Part shown: positions 24,638 through 37,325 of the stretch, one piece after another | Numbering within the stretch: the stretch's first letter is position 1 | Layout of the letters: each line of letters begins with the position of its first letter | Source: Nageia nagi | Taxonomy: Eukaryota > Pinophyta | Reading direction: 5' to 3' | NCBI GenBank assembly: GCA_050084985.1 | Contig: JBITNC010000002.1 | Span: 3,162,001-3,226,000 of the forward strand | Length of the DNA: 64,000 nt | The notes under the pieces: model-generated | Database searches by the model: none | Told to the model about the DNA's origin: nothing | What the model saw: the letters and a program-made list of their open reading frames with translations, nothing else | Program-made: the position numbers and the translations under genes

Positions 24638-27584
24638 GTATCTAATATTTTTTGAAATAAACTCATTAAATTAATGCCTTAGAGATTAAAAGAACTTTGA
24701 AGAACCTTTGAAGCTTATAAATAATTTTGCAAACTTTAGAGAGAGTGCAATTTCTTTTTTGCAAATTAGTGATTGAATACTGAATCTTATAGAGATAATC
24801 ATGGCCTAGATAATCCCAAAAAACTTTATTGCCTAATTCCCAAATTTTGAAGGGTAGTAACTATGCCTCTTGGAAAATGAAAATTCAAATAATCTTAGAG
24901 TTCAAATAAGTGTGGGACATTATAACTTAAAAAGAAACTTGTCCAACGATAATCGATGAAGATTAAACTAAGTTTCATCAAAGAAGTAGGAAAGCTTGCA
25001 TAATCATTTTCCTTGGAATTTTAGATGATATGCAACCTTATACTCAAGACTCCAAATATTTTTCATAAGCATGGAAGAAATTGTAGCAGGTATTTTCATC
25101 AAAGACTCAAAATCAAATTCTACATTTGCAAGGATAGTTACAAACTATGAAATTGAAAATTGGTGAATAAAATGAATCCTTTATTCATAGAGTTTTCAAC
25201 CTCCATTTCTCCCTACTAGATTTGGATGAGATGATGGATGATAAGATCCTTGTACCCATTATCTTTAGAACACTCTTGAAGATATATTGTACCTTTGTGA
25301 GAACCTTGAACACCCTGAAGCAAACACCTAACTTTGAAGAGTTGGTATGAATGTTACAAGAAGAATAAATTTTACATAAATATCCCCATGAAGAGGAACA
25401 AGCCATGATATCCAATAAAAGAGGCAATAAGTTCTTCCATCATAAAGATAAAGATCAAAAATTCTCGCAATCCAGTGACAAGTAGAAGAAGAGTTGTATG
25501 ATTTATGGTAATAAAAGGCATGAATTACAAGATTATTGGTATAATTATTTTGCTAAAGGATATTTAAGAAATAAGAATAAAAAGTACCAAATCATCAAAA
25601 TCAAGGGGACTGGAAAGAAATAATACCACAACCACAAAAATGATAAACAGAAAATGTTACCAATGATGTTGAAGAAGCAACTAATAAATTTAATAATCTC
25701 ACTCTTGTTCATTAAGATAAATATTTAGTTTCATCCAATTGGTGTGTTGATTCTGGTGCTTCCAAGAATATGATTGGTCAAAAGGATTGGTTTATTTATT
25801 TGTATGAAAACTCCAATCCTAGTCAAGTACATTTGGGCAATGATACACCCCATGATATTGAAGGCAAGGGTGATATTCAAGTTCAACTTGGAAAGAATAA
25901 TTTTGAAATCAAATAGGTATTATGTGATAGGGCTCATAAAGAACCTCTTATTAGTTAGTTAGATGCAGGATAAACTTTAAAGGTGGAGTTTAATACTATG
26001 AAAGGTGAGAAGGTTTGTTTCATTCAAAAAAATTTGAGATTATCGAATTATAGAGAAAGCTCAAGGAATTGGGAAGATATTTTTTCTTGATATTATATCT
26101 TCCAACAACTAAGCTCTCAATGTTTGTGTTGTGAATGTCGGCATCGATTAGCACTAATGATTTGGATACATGAATCTAAACTACCTAATCACTCTACAAA
26201 ATAAGGATATGGTCTACCATCTCTTTCTTCTCCTACTAATGTTTGTTCTACTTACATCATAACAAAACAACATAAACTTTCATTTGATGCTAGCACACAT
26301 CGTACTACAATACCTCTTGATGTGATTTACATTTATCTATGCAGACCTATGAGAGCTAGAAACACTTACTTCATATACTTCCTCATGTTTTTTGATGATT
26401 ACTTCAAGAAAATGTTGATGTACTTGTTAAAAATAAAGGATGAAATCTTTCACTATGTCAAAGAGTTCAAATATCGTGTGGAGAATGCCATTAGTCATCA
26501 CATCCATGTTCTCTACTCAGGTTGAGGTGGAGAATATACTTATCAAATAAGTTTTTTACATTATTTAAGCAACATGGAATTCAACAATAGTTGATCACAC
26601 CTTTCATACCACAACAAAATGGGGTTTGTGAAAGGCAAAAATATGACCATAGTTGAAATGGTGAGAACTATGTTGGAAGATGCAAATATGGAAAAAAGGA
26701 TTCAGATTGATGTAGTAACAATGTAGTATATTTACTAAATAGATCATCTTATAAAGTTCTTGATGACATGACACTTGAAGAAGCATAGGCAAGAATAAAA
26801 CCATCTATCTCACATCTTTGAGTATTTCGTTACACTAACTATATGCATATTCCCAAAGAAAAAAGAAATAAATTGGATGAAAATTCCTTAAGGTGCATTC
26901 TTTTTAGTTACAGTAGTGAATACAAAGGATACAAACTCATGGATCCTAAAACTTAGAAGTTTATGTAATCAAAGATGTATTTTTTGATGAAACTAGTGAA
27001 TCTTGAACTAGTTCTCCTGAAATAGTACCTGAACCTAACAATGGTCCCATAATCAATTATGATAATAAGGATGATGAGAGAGAATCTCCAAATGTAAATT
27101 TGCCGCTTGATAATTTTAGAAGACTAAAATGGTACCAAAATACATTGAAGGACTTAAACTTGAGTGTTCCACTAAATACTTCCACTTTTGAATCAAAGAT
27201 ACAAACCATAGCTCATGAGGAAGTGAACTTGATACTAATGAGCATAATGGTGAATACACCCAAAACTAAAATGGTTCATGAAGCTATCAAGCTATTGCAT
27301 TAGAAGTCATCCATGTAAGTTGAGTATGATGCATTGATGAAAAATGGCACATGGAAGATGGTAGAACTTCACTTAGAAAGAAGGCCATTGGATGTAAATG
27401 GGTATTCAAAATAAAATACAAAGTTGATGGAACACTTGATAAGCATAATACTCGAATTTTTACCAAAGCATACATGCACAAGAGGAAGTTATTGACTATG
27501 AAGAGACTTTCACTCCCACAACCAAGATGAAGATCATAAAAATTGCTTTTGCAATGGCTACATAATTTGGGTGGAAAGGCAATC
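24638..27584 (+). mobile_element. Decayed Ty1/copia element, copy B, left part
   Basis: Counterpart of 1-2875: gag, protease, integrase and the first part of RT, with the same stops and shifts plus a few of its own (for example a 2-nt deletion near 25921). It is cut inside RT by the 13.3-kb element, whose target duplication is AGATG at 27585-27589. The right part resumes at 40875. The 72 bp at 24638-24709 have no visible match in copy A, which starts at the window edge. Confidence 0.9.
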
Positions 27585-27589
27585 AGATG

Positions 27590-28414
27590 TGTAGACACCT
27601 AAAAATGTCCCTTTTTAACTAGTAAACATTGAAATAATCATAACTCTTTGAGACATATATAAAATAGGTTTAAAAACCATATTATTGTATAGCTCTCATC
27701 GAGTACATGCAAAATGAGTGGTCACATGACCCTTTTTTCAGTAAAAATTAGCTATTTGGTGGTCACTTTAATATTGTTATAAGAACTGAAAACCAGTCGC
27801 CAGTGACCCAAAACAATCGCCGATGTTTTAGGATGATCGTCGGCATTTGCCTAGTAATCGTCAGCAACTCTGTAACAGCCGAACATAAACCAAAAATGAT
27901 AAAAGAAAGTTGTAACATCTCATTCTTCCAAGATGATGTGGATAGAGGGGGTCAGTTACGACCTACGGTGGCTTTTCACTTCCCCTTACCAGCCTTGGAA
28001 AATCTCACCCAAAATCTATAAATACAAGCCAAAACAAAGCAATAGGGACCCATTTTTTTTGAAGTAGGGTAATGCTGCCAAAATCTTGTGAGCTCATACC
28101 TTTTATTATTTTCTGCTAGTTTCAATTTAATACATGTTATGCATAGATGCTTTGATGTTATTATCTTTTGCATGTGTGTAGGATTTACAGGTTGTCCATA
28201 TCAAGGAGAGAAGCAAGCAAATCAAAAACAATGAAGATCTAATATCCTCATTTTGGCAAATGGCATTTGTAAAAGTCCCTTCCAAGGGCAAATTGTAGTT
28301 TGAGCTGAAAATCAATATCAATTTACAATTACAACATTTCTACCTATTTTATATACTTTGAAGTTCAATGAAAATTTAAGAATAATTGTATTTTATGTTA
28401 TTCTACATTCCAGC
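27590..28414 (+). repeat. 5' LTR of the 13.3-kb element
   Basis: Starts TGTAGACACC and matches 40031-40874 for about 820 bp. A TATA-like CTATAAATAC lies at 28016-28025. Its last roughly 25 bp do not match the 3' LTR end (CACTGCAACA), so the 5' LTR edge has been deleted or rearranged against the adjoining leader. Substitutions against the 3' LTR number about 35 by eye, about 15 of them in one CpG-rich patch (27795-27884). Confidence 0.92.
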
Positions 28415-28430
28415 GCTAGAAGGAGGGCCC
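28411..28430 (+). other. Possible primer-binding site region
   Basis: CAGCGCTAGAAGGAGGG follows the end of 5' LTR homology. It resembles the TGGCGC...-type primer-binding sites of plant Ty3/gypsy elements with the first two bases changed. I cannot name the tRNA with confidence. Confidence 0.35.
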
Positions 28431-30329
28431 CTCTATCATTGATAGGGAGGTTTCTGTTTATGTTAAAAATAATTCTACCTTTCTGTTATCTGGTTTATTC
28501 AAATTATTCCATATACTGACTTTAAATTTTATGATCTACGCTTTTTATAGGAAATCTGTTGCAGAAATGCCAACGATTGGAATCGGACGTCGACGACTCA
28601 AAAGGAATGCTAGCGATTCACAAAAACATCGATGATCGAACATAGTGTTTGTTATATAAATGCCAATGATTGGAATCGGATGCCAACGACTCCAAACAAA
28701 TGCCAGCGATCTCTGTTTAAACGTCGGTGACTCTTACTCCAAGTCGCCTTGCCTCCTTTTGTTATTTCTAAAAATAAAATAAATACATATATATAATATA
28801 TTGTTAAAATAGAAGGATACTTTTGACTGTGATTCCTTTGCCTAGAATGCATATAGGAATGGATAGAAAAGGTTAAATGCATTTTTTTTTATTAATTTAC
28901 TTTATGTATAATGTTATGTATTTATTTTCATGTTTTTGGTGAAGGGTACGTACACATTAATACTTTTTATCTTATCTACTTATGCTCTCCCTTTGCGCTT
29001 CGTGCGATCTAAGGTGACCAGAATAGACCTGATAAGAAGGAGTAATTAATTCTTCTTTTCTTTCACATTCACACTATCATTAATTTGGTTAATTTATCCA
29101 CACATAATGACCTCTTACTAAGTTTGCCCTTACCACTCCATTGGAGGTCAAGGGGATATGTGACTAGTAAGAGGAGGTAATTTACTACACATAATACTTC
29201 CACAATTGGAAGGAGTAAATGAATCACATTAAAAGGAATGAACTTAAAGAAAATAAATCGAGTTTTGGGTAGTATAAATCATATTAAAAGGTTAATGAAT
29301 TGGAGGGATTCGAATGCACTAAGTACTTTCACTTAACAAAGTATGCTCTCACTTTTGCGCTTCAAGCGATCTTAAGTGATCAGAAATAAGTTAAGTGAAA
29401 GAGGTGAAATTTATTCACATATTATTTGGAAATATACTTCACATTAACACTCTTAAAGATGTCTGCCCTTACCACTCCATTGGAGGTCGAAGGGATATGT
29501 GAATCTTGGAGGAGTAATTGAACCTCACTTAATTAATTTATCTACACTTAATGGCTTTTTACTAAGTCTGCTCTTACCACTCCATTGGAGGTCGAAGAGA
29601 TATGTGACTAGTAAAAAGAGGAAATTTATCACATATAAAACTTCCATAGCTAGAAGGAGTTAATGAACATCATTAAGAGGTTGGATAATGAATCACACTA
29701 TAATTAAAAAAAACAACGGGGTTTATTAAGGTCAAAGTCCACTTGAAATAAACTTTTGATTGTATCACATTAAAATAAGATAAGTAAATGGACATGAATG
29801 TTTGGGAGGGTAGTATGCATAAATGTATTTTACTTGTTTAAATGCATTTCATAAGGCCTCAAAGGAACAATTGAACATTAATGAGTTGAATGTCACTACC
29901 AACCGTTAATTCTTACTTCTTTGTACCCACCGACATAACACACTTGAAGCCATAGAGCCAGTTACACTTGGAAGTGATGACCAAGGTAACTTTCCTTTAG
30001 GTAGGAGTCAAAAAAGAGACTCATCTAGAACCAAGCCAAAAGCCATAGAAACTTGCAAACATTACTTAGGATTACCCAACCTACCTTGTTTAACACTTGA
30101 CTAGTCAAAACAAACTAGGAAAATTAAAAGGATAAAAATGAACAACTCATATCGTTCATTTAACTCAGACATTAAAAATATGTGAAAAAGTTAAAAAGAT
30201 AATCACATCGTTAAAAGTAATTTTGCATATAGGATGTTTGTGCATTAAATTATTTTCTCAAAAACATAATATAAAAGATAAAAATAGAGTTTCTTTCTTA
30301 TGATGTTTGTTTATAATATTTAAAAAAAA
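28431..30329 (+). other. Long leader of the 13.3-kb element with internal repeats
   Basis: 1.9 kb without a gene. The word TACCACTCCATTGGAGGTC occurs three times (about 29131, 29470, 29576), each followed by GATATGTGA; its core CTCCA-T-TGGAG is a small inverted repeat. A second word, TATGCTCTC..TTTGCGCTT, occurs at about 28981 and 29342. A CpG-motif cluster lies at 28568-28747. Long, repeat-bearing leaders are common in Tat elements. Confidence 0.75.
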
Positions 30330-33110
30330 ATGGTTCAAACTAGAAGTATGACCGCTAAGAAAATGCAAAAACACCCATTTGAAATACAAGAAATAGATCC
30401 AGAAAATATGGATCTGATAAAGTCTTCAGTTAGGAGGTTACCTCCTTTAGATGAATCAGATCCACAGGTAGTTCATTATGAAAGTAAAGATTGGGATTGG
30501 GGTTATGATCAATCTAGATTGCAAAGACAAAGTATAGAAGATCCTATTACCAAGGCTAGAATGCAAGTGTTAGATGAAGAGTTAACTGAAATTCATCATC
30601 GCCTAGCTAATTATAGGGCTATTCCTAAGATGTCTTCTAGTTTATCGGGAGATGTGGAAAAAATAAGTCAAAGGCATGATAACTTAGAAATTAACGAGGA
30701 TAAATCTCAGGCCGAAACCATAGCGGTACCAGAGACTGAGCCATATAAAGTTAAATATGAAAGAGTCATTTATCTATTATCAGATGGTCGAAAAGTCAGT
30801 TCTTTAATGCGAAAAGGGGGATCTTTATTTTCTCATAAATCTCTCAAATTAAGAAAAAATGAAGCATCAATACCTACGAGTAATTTATCTCAAAGAGCTC
30901 CTTCAGTGAAGCAAATGGAGAAATCTTATTCTTCAAATGGAGGATTAAATAGAAGGACATCTAAGTTCAAAATAGAAGAGATACCTTCTTATGAAGAACT
31001 AAAAGAACGACGATTATATAAAACAAAAGCTGGTCAAAAATTCACAAAAATATATGCTAATGATATTAAAAGGGCCGCAGAGATGTAATATTTTCTAAAG
31101 GAAGAAAATAGAAAAGTTAACAAATTCATGAAAATTCAAGAACAAGAGAATAAATTAAAAGAAATGGAAGATAAACTTCTTAGAGATAAAAGGAAATTCA
31201 TAGAACAAGAACAAGTAAACAAAGAAAGAAATGAGTTCCTGGAATAAGAAAAGAAAAGACTTCATAAAGAACATTAGATTCAACTTCGTTTACAAGAATT
31301 ACAACTTAAAGAATTAGAGAATGAAAAAATAAGAAGGGAACAATATCTATGTATGGAGAAAGAAAAACAAAGATAGTGGGATGAATATCAAAAAATAAAA
31401 AATTTGAAACCTAAAACTCCTGAAGGAAGTCAAATACAAAGATATCGAGATCCTTATTTAGATAAACAAGAAGCGATGGATAAAGAGATAGCCATTTTAC
31501 TACAAAAGGAAATGGATAAAGAACTAGAACTTCAAAAATTATATGATAAACAAAAGTAAGATTCCATTAAAAGTTGGGTTGAACAAACTCAAAATCAAAC
31601 AAAACAACCTGATTACAAAGGAAAAGATCTATATGGAAAAAGTATATCCCAAAAACCTCCTAAAATCCCTATTCCGCGATGTCATTCACCTCTTAAAATA
31701 TTGCCTCCACCACCATCAGAGCTTCTTTCTGACTATGAGTCTTACACTTAAAGATCAATTTCGGAAAAGGATCTGAATACTCGAAGATATCATAGACGCA
31801 CTCAAGGTCATAGAACCGATAAAGAATTAGAAGACTTTATGAAGGATTTTATAAATCGAGAAATAAGTTAAATTATAAGAACATTTGCAATGAGCCTATT
31901 CATCCAAGTGTTCCACAAAAGAAATTACCATATAGGTTTGAATTTCCTAAAATAGAATCATTTAAGGGAAGAGAAGACCCCAAATAACATTTGAGAAAAT
32001 TTACATTTTCTAGTTATCAGATAGCTAATGATGACTCATTAATGTTACGTATATTTCCTATGACACTCGCAGGCCAAGCTTTGGATTGGTATAATAGTTT
32101 ACCTGTACATAGTTTATATACGTTCGAATAATTGGCTAATCAATTTCTTGAACACTTTAGAATCAATATTAAAGAAAGATCTTCAATTACTGATCTTACA
32201 AGATTACAACAGTTTCCTGATGAAACTATACAAGATTACATCTCAAGATGGTGGGCTATACTCACTAGTATGCCTTATACAATACCACAAGAAGAATTGG
32301 TTAAATTATTTAACCAAAGTTGTTTAAGACCAATAGCCAGTGTTCTCCAAATTCAACAACATAAAACTTTTGAAGAAGCTATTGCTCAGGCAGTAGTTAT
32401 AGAAAGAGTTAAAATTCAAGATGGAGAACTAAAACTCAAGAAAAAAGAATACAAAAAGGGTAATCAATATGAAAACATTAGTAAACAACCACAAAATAAT
32501 CAAATAGCTATGACAAAAAATTCTGGTCAATCTTTAAACATCGAAGAAAATGCTGAACCCAATCCTAAAAGAAATTTTACCTCATTATCAGAAACATTAG
32601 CCGAAATACTTAAAAAATTATGTGATAATGGTATGATTACATTACCTGATATAAAACCTAAAAATCCTAATGCTAAAGGAAGCAAATGGTATAAGGAGAA
32701 TGAATTTTGTGCTTATCATAGATAAAAAGGACATAATACAAATAAATGTTGAACTTTACAACATAAAATTCAAGACTTGATAGATAGTCGAAAAATAGAT
32801 GTGGATAATCCTGTTGTGCCCTCGAATCAAAATTTAGGGATATACCAAAACCCCTTACCTTCACATCAGGCTAACAATGTGGCAATTATCCCAAACCAAA
32901 TGAACTATACATGGAATAATAAGGATATACCATTTATAGGAACTATAGATGATTTAATACATATGATTGGTATAGCTACAAGAGCACAACAATATCAAAA
33001 TAAATAGGATAATCCATGAAAAAATCAATCGATATTAGACCCAATTAATATACAACCTATACCTCCTCCGCAACAACCTAAAGTTTCGATAAAAGGTGCT
33101 CTTCAACGAT
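30330..33110 (+). pseudogene. gag of the 13.3-kb element
   Basis: Starts MVQTRSM, a common Ty3/gypsy gag start, with 252 open codons to 31088. The same frame then runs on with several single stops through a long Glu/Lys/Gln-rich region (about 31089-31560), probably coiled coil. The capsid follows near 31930-32430 after a frame change (FKGREDPK, GQALDWYNSLP, FLEHFRINIKERSS, QDYISRWW). A zinc-knuckle-like CAYHR.KGHNTNKC lies near 32708-32750. It should form the particle; the stops make this copy defective. Confidence 0.85.
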
Positions 33111-33253
33111 AATTAAAAATGTCTCCAGTTAAGATGACCTTATTTGAATTATTACAATAGTCTGAGAGTTATAGGGAAGCTATGAATCAAATTCTATAAG
33201 AAATTCAAGTAGATGTTAGTAACCCCGATAATTTTATTTCAATAGTTGAAAGT

Positions 33254-34150
33254 TTGAGGATATCTCAACAACCTAGTATCACCTTCTACGAACAAGAAAA
33301 ATTAAATAACAATGGACCAGGCGGACTTGATCCACCTTTACATATAATGGGTGAAGTAGATGGGAAATTATTTAAAAGAATTCTGATAGATGAAGGTTCA
33401 GCTATAAATATAATTTTAGATGCTGCATACAAAAATTTGAATTTATCAGATTCACTTATCTTAGCTCCTTCTTTACAAATTAGGGCATTTAATGATGCAG
33501 TGTGTTCAACTTTGGGATTAATAGTGCTACCGATTACAGTAGGGGCTAAAACTGTTCAAACTTTATTACATATAATTGAAAGAAATATTATACAATACAA
33601 CGTTCTTTTAGGACGCCCATGGATTACAGAAATGCAATATGTTCCATCAACTTATCATGGGTGTTTAAAATACATCTATAAAGATAAATTTCATTGTGTG
33701 TTTAAAGATCCAGATCCTTATTCCCATTGTAATTTAATTTTTGATCCAAATAAAGTGACATTACCATCTCCTAATTTATCAACCATATTAATGAACAAAA
33801 ATATGAATCAATCTGAAGTCATAAAAGGAAAAAATGACATAGTTATACAAGATAAAGATACTTGGGAAAAAGTTGCTAAAACTTTAGACGAAAAATATGG
33901 GGCTTCTTCATCAAAACAAGTAAATACTACATCTAATAATAACTCATCCAATGTATATCCAATAAAAATTAAATTAATGGATTTAGGGATGGGAGAATAT
34001 GACGTAGATGATGTTGTATTTAATATACCTTTAGCACAAGAAATGGGAAGATTATCTGAATCACCTAGTGTAATTGGACAAATAGTACCTTTAGGAGAAG
34101 CACCTAATCAGACAATGTTTATCCATGCGGGAATAGTGGATCCTATGTAA
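33254..34150 (+). pseudogene. Aspartic protease region of the 13.3-kb element
   Basis: 298 open codons. Residues about 45-60 read RILIDEGSAINIIL, the retropepsin active site with Asp-Glu-Gly where Tat elements usually have Asp-Gly-Gly or Asp-Thr-Gly. Then VLLGRPWITEMQYVPSTYHG, the conserved flap-proximal block. It should cleave the gag-pol polyprotein. The region is unusually intact, but upstream and downstream parts of the polyprotein are broken. Confidence 0.85.
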
Positions 34151-34244
34151 ACAATATCCAATCAAACATATGAAGGAAATTTTAATAATGATATAAAATA
34201 TTTATTGTCATGTTCAAGAACATTTATCTTAAACTATTTTAACA

Positions 34245-34400
34245 AATGTAATTGGCAAGGATGAGGATTGGGTCAATACGAACAGGGTCCATGAGAAATA
34301 ATTGAATTACGATACCAAGATCCCATTGATAAAAGTGGATTAGGTTATCAAAATAAATGTAAAAATCTTGCTAAATTAGGAAATTTAGGAGAAGAGAATT
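34245..34400 (+). other. G-patch-like motif of the 13.3-kb element
   Basis: After the protease the frame, with stops at two positions, reads WQG.GLGQYEQGP.E then IELRYQDPIDKSGLGYQNK. The spaced G-x-GLG..EQG and GLGY pattern is that of a G-patch, a short glycine-rich RNA-binding motif found after the protease in some retroviruses and plant Tat elements. Recognition rests on motif only. Confidence 0.6.
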
Positions 34401-34682
34401 TGGATTATAATGAAGAAATTTTAGAGAAAAAATCTATAGTACAAGAAATTATTGATATAAGAGAAGAACAATTAAGTGAAATGGATGTCTTAGAAGGTGT
34501 CAAAATGCTCTTTATTAATAATATTGAGCCACCCTGGAATCATTTGTGCTTACCAAGTGATATACAAGAAAAAATAAATAAAAATACCGAATCATCAATC
34601 ATTCCATATTCAGGTATACCATCGATAAATATGGTTACAATAAAAGAGAATGATATTGAAGATCAAAATAATGAACAAATAG

Positions 34683-35938
34683 ATGAAGTTAACAAAAATC
34701 AAAATAATAGCCAATACTTCTATAGATGAAGTAATTGCTGATTTCTCTCTTATATCATCCAATCTTTTGGTACATGAATTCAGAAACGTAAATTACATAT
34801 TTGGTTCCTATGAAAATCAAGTATGCACGAATGAACAAACCCAAGAGTATGATGAAGAATATAGTGTTAACGACAACGATTGGATACCAGTACCAAATCA
34901 ATTAAAAGAAGGGTCGCATATGCTTACTGAAAAAGTCTTAGAAATAAATATTAGTAATGATCCTCAAAATCCTAAAATTATTCAATTAGGAGAAAACCTC
35001 ACGGAAAATGAACAAGAAGAAATTATAACCTTATTAAAAGAACGAGAAAAGGTATTTGCATGGTCATATGCAGACATGCCTGGAATAGATCCTAAATTAA
35101 TAGTACATAATTTAGCATTAAAGTCTGATGCTAAACCTGTTAAAAAAAAATTACGTAAAATGCATCTTACTATAGCATTAATGGTAAAAGAAGAACTTCA
35201 AAAATTATTAGAAGCTAAATTTATACAACCTATAGATTATTCAGATTGGATATCTAATATGGTACCTGTGAAAAAACCAAGTGGAAAAATAAGAATATGC
35301 ACAGATTTTCATGATCTTAACAAAGCTTGTCCTAAGGATGATTTCCCTCTACCTAGTATTGATAGTTTGGTAGATTCGACAACAGGACATGATATGTTGT
35401 CATTAATGGATGGATTTTCTGGTTATAATAAAAAAAAATAGCCACTGAAGATCAACATAAAATGGCTTTTATAACTCCTTGGGGTACCTTTTGTTATAAA
35501 GTTATGCATTTTGGATTGAAAAATGCTGGGGCAACTTATCAAAGGGCTATGACTTATATATTCCATGATTATATGCACGACATAGTAGAAGATTATGTCG
35601 ATGATTTGTTGGTTAGATCTAAATATCAAGTAGATCATGGAAAAGACCTAATTAAAGTCTTAGATAGATTATTAGAACATAAAGTAAGATTAAATCCAAA
35701 AAAATGTATTTTTGGTGTAACTTTAGGAAAATTATTAGGATTTATTGTGTCTCGACAAGGAATTGAAATAGATCCTAGTAAAGTGAAGGCAGTAGTAGAC
35801 ATGCCACCTCCTGCAAATCTAAAACAATTACAAAGTTTACAGGGCAAGTTACAAGCCATTAGAAGGTTTATAGCTCAACTTTCTAATAAATGTAAACCAT
35901 TTACAAAATTATTAAAAAAGGGGATAGAATATCATTAG
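34683..35938 (+). pseudogene. Reverse transcriptase of the 13.3-kb element
   Basis: First open part, 34683-35441: linker, then VFAWSYADMPGIDPKLIVH, RKMHLTIALMVKEELQKLL and ICTDFHDLNKACPKDDFPLP. Second part, 35462-35938, follows a short break near 35441: FGLKNAGATYQRAM, catalytic YVDD at about 35595-35608 (EDYVDDLLVRSK), then LNPKKCIFGV and LLGFIVSRQGIEIDPSKV. The YVDD is intact. It ends at a stop near 35936; the connection-domain text continues behind it (QDAFDEIKRYLLSPPVL). Confidence 0.92.
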
Positions 35939-36029
35939 GGCAAAGAGCAACAAGATGCATTCGATGAAATTAAAAGATATTTATTATCTCCTCCTGTCTT
36001 AAGTCCACCAAGAAAAGATATACCCTTTT

Positions 36030-36800
36030 TTGTTATATATTTTTGCTACTGAAACTGCTACTGATGGTTCTCGATGTGAACAAGGTGGTGGAGCAGGTGC
36101 TATATTTATAACACCGCAAGGGATCCCTATACCATATTCATTTAAACTAAAATTTCTTTATACTAATAATAATGCAAAATACGAAGCTTTGATATTAGCA
36201 TTGAAAACTGCTGTTAAATTAAAACTTAAAAGAATTAAGATTATTGGAGATTCTTTACTCATCGTAAATCAAGTGAAAGGAATATATCAATGTAAAGAAC
36301 CTTTACTTCAAAAGTATAAAGCATTAGTTGAGGAATTATTAAATTTTTTTGACCAATTTAGTATAGAAGTGGCACCAAGATCATCTAATAGATTTGCAGA
36401 TGCTATGGCTTCTATTGGATCTCTTATCCCAGAAGATCCTAAAAAATCTTCAATTCAAGTTGAAATAATTCAATTGTATCAATCATCATTACAACAAGAA
36501 GATGAAGAAAAAAGTGTATTAAATATTGATGTAACTAATAAAGATAATTGGTACAAAGAATTGATAGATTTTTTAAAATTTGGAACTCTTCCTGCAAACT
36601 TTAATAAATCATCACAACAAGCTTTTAAAATTAAAGCAACTAAATATTGTTTGATAGGGGATATCTTGCATCGACGAAATTTCAATGGTATCTTACTCAG
36701 ATGTCTTGAATGGAATGATATTAAAAAAGCTATATCCTCCGCCCATGATGGAACATGCGGAGGACATTTTAATGGTGTTGCGATTGTAAAACGATTAATA
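36030..36800 (+). pseudogene. Second RNase H of the 13.3-kb element, fused to a trace of the first
   Basis: The frame begins LYIFATETA, the first strand of the classical RNase H, then runs at once into TDGSRCEQGGGAGAIFITP, the start of the archaeal-type RNase H. It continues NNAKYEALILALKTAV, IGDSLLIVNQVKG and RSSNRFADAMASIGS (catalytic acidic residues and the final Asp present). The roughly 120-residue body of the classical RNase H is absent. The last part leads into integrase (GDILHRRNFNGILLRC, HDGTCGGHFNG). A one-base change in a T run near 36025-36031 shifts frame from RT. Confidence 0.88.
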
Positions 36801-37325
36801 TGAATGGGTATTATTGGCCAACTATGGAAACATATTGTTGTGAATATGTTAAAAAATGTTTTAAATGTCAACAATACGCTCATTTATTTTCACAACCATC
36901 TCAAGAACTACATCCTATACAATCACTTTGGCCATTCTCTAAATGGGCATTAGATTTAATAGGACAAATTACACCTACATCTTCTGGTGGACACAAGTTC
37001 ATCATTACAGCAACTGAATATTTTACTAAATGGGTAGAGGCTATTCCCATGACTTCCACCACTGGTTCACGAATTGCTGAATTTATAGAAAATTATATTA
37101 TATGTAGATTCGGCATACCGAACCAATTAATTATGGATAATGGAAAAAATTTTAAAAATAAGGATGTAAAACAAATATGTGATAAGTATAAAATTAAACA
37201 AAGTTTTTCCACTCCATATTATCCATAAGGTAATAGACAGGCAGAGGCTACTAATAAAACTATTCGGAACATCTTAGCAAAAATAGTAAATGATTCTCAT
37301 AGAGATTGGCATATGCAAATGCCAT
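36660..37325 (+). pseudogene. Integrase of the 13.3-kb element, truncated
   Basis: Zinc-binding HHCC region: HDGTCGGHF near 36745 and CCEYVKKCFKCQQ near 36838, with a frame change at 36800. Catalytic core: ALDLIGQI (Asp) near 36949, MDNGKNFKN (Asp) near 37135, and after a stop at 37229 RQAEATNKTIRNIL (Glu) near 37237. It ends at a stop near 37325 after HRDWHMQM; the C-terminal GPY/F domain seen in the neighbouring element is missing, and the antisense PMD gene begins immediately. Confidence 0.88.

Noticed and set aside
36479-36883. 134-codon minus-strand ORF
   Set aside because: Lies opposite the well-supported RNase H/integrase frame.
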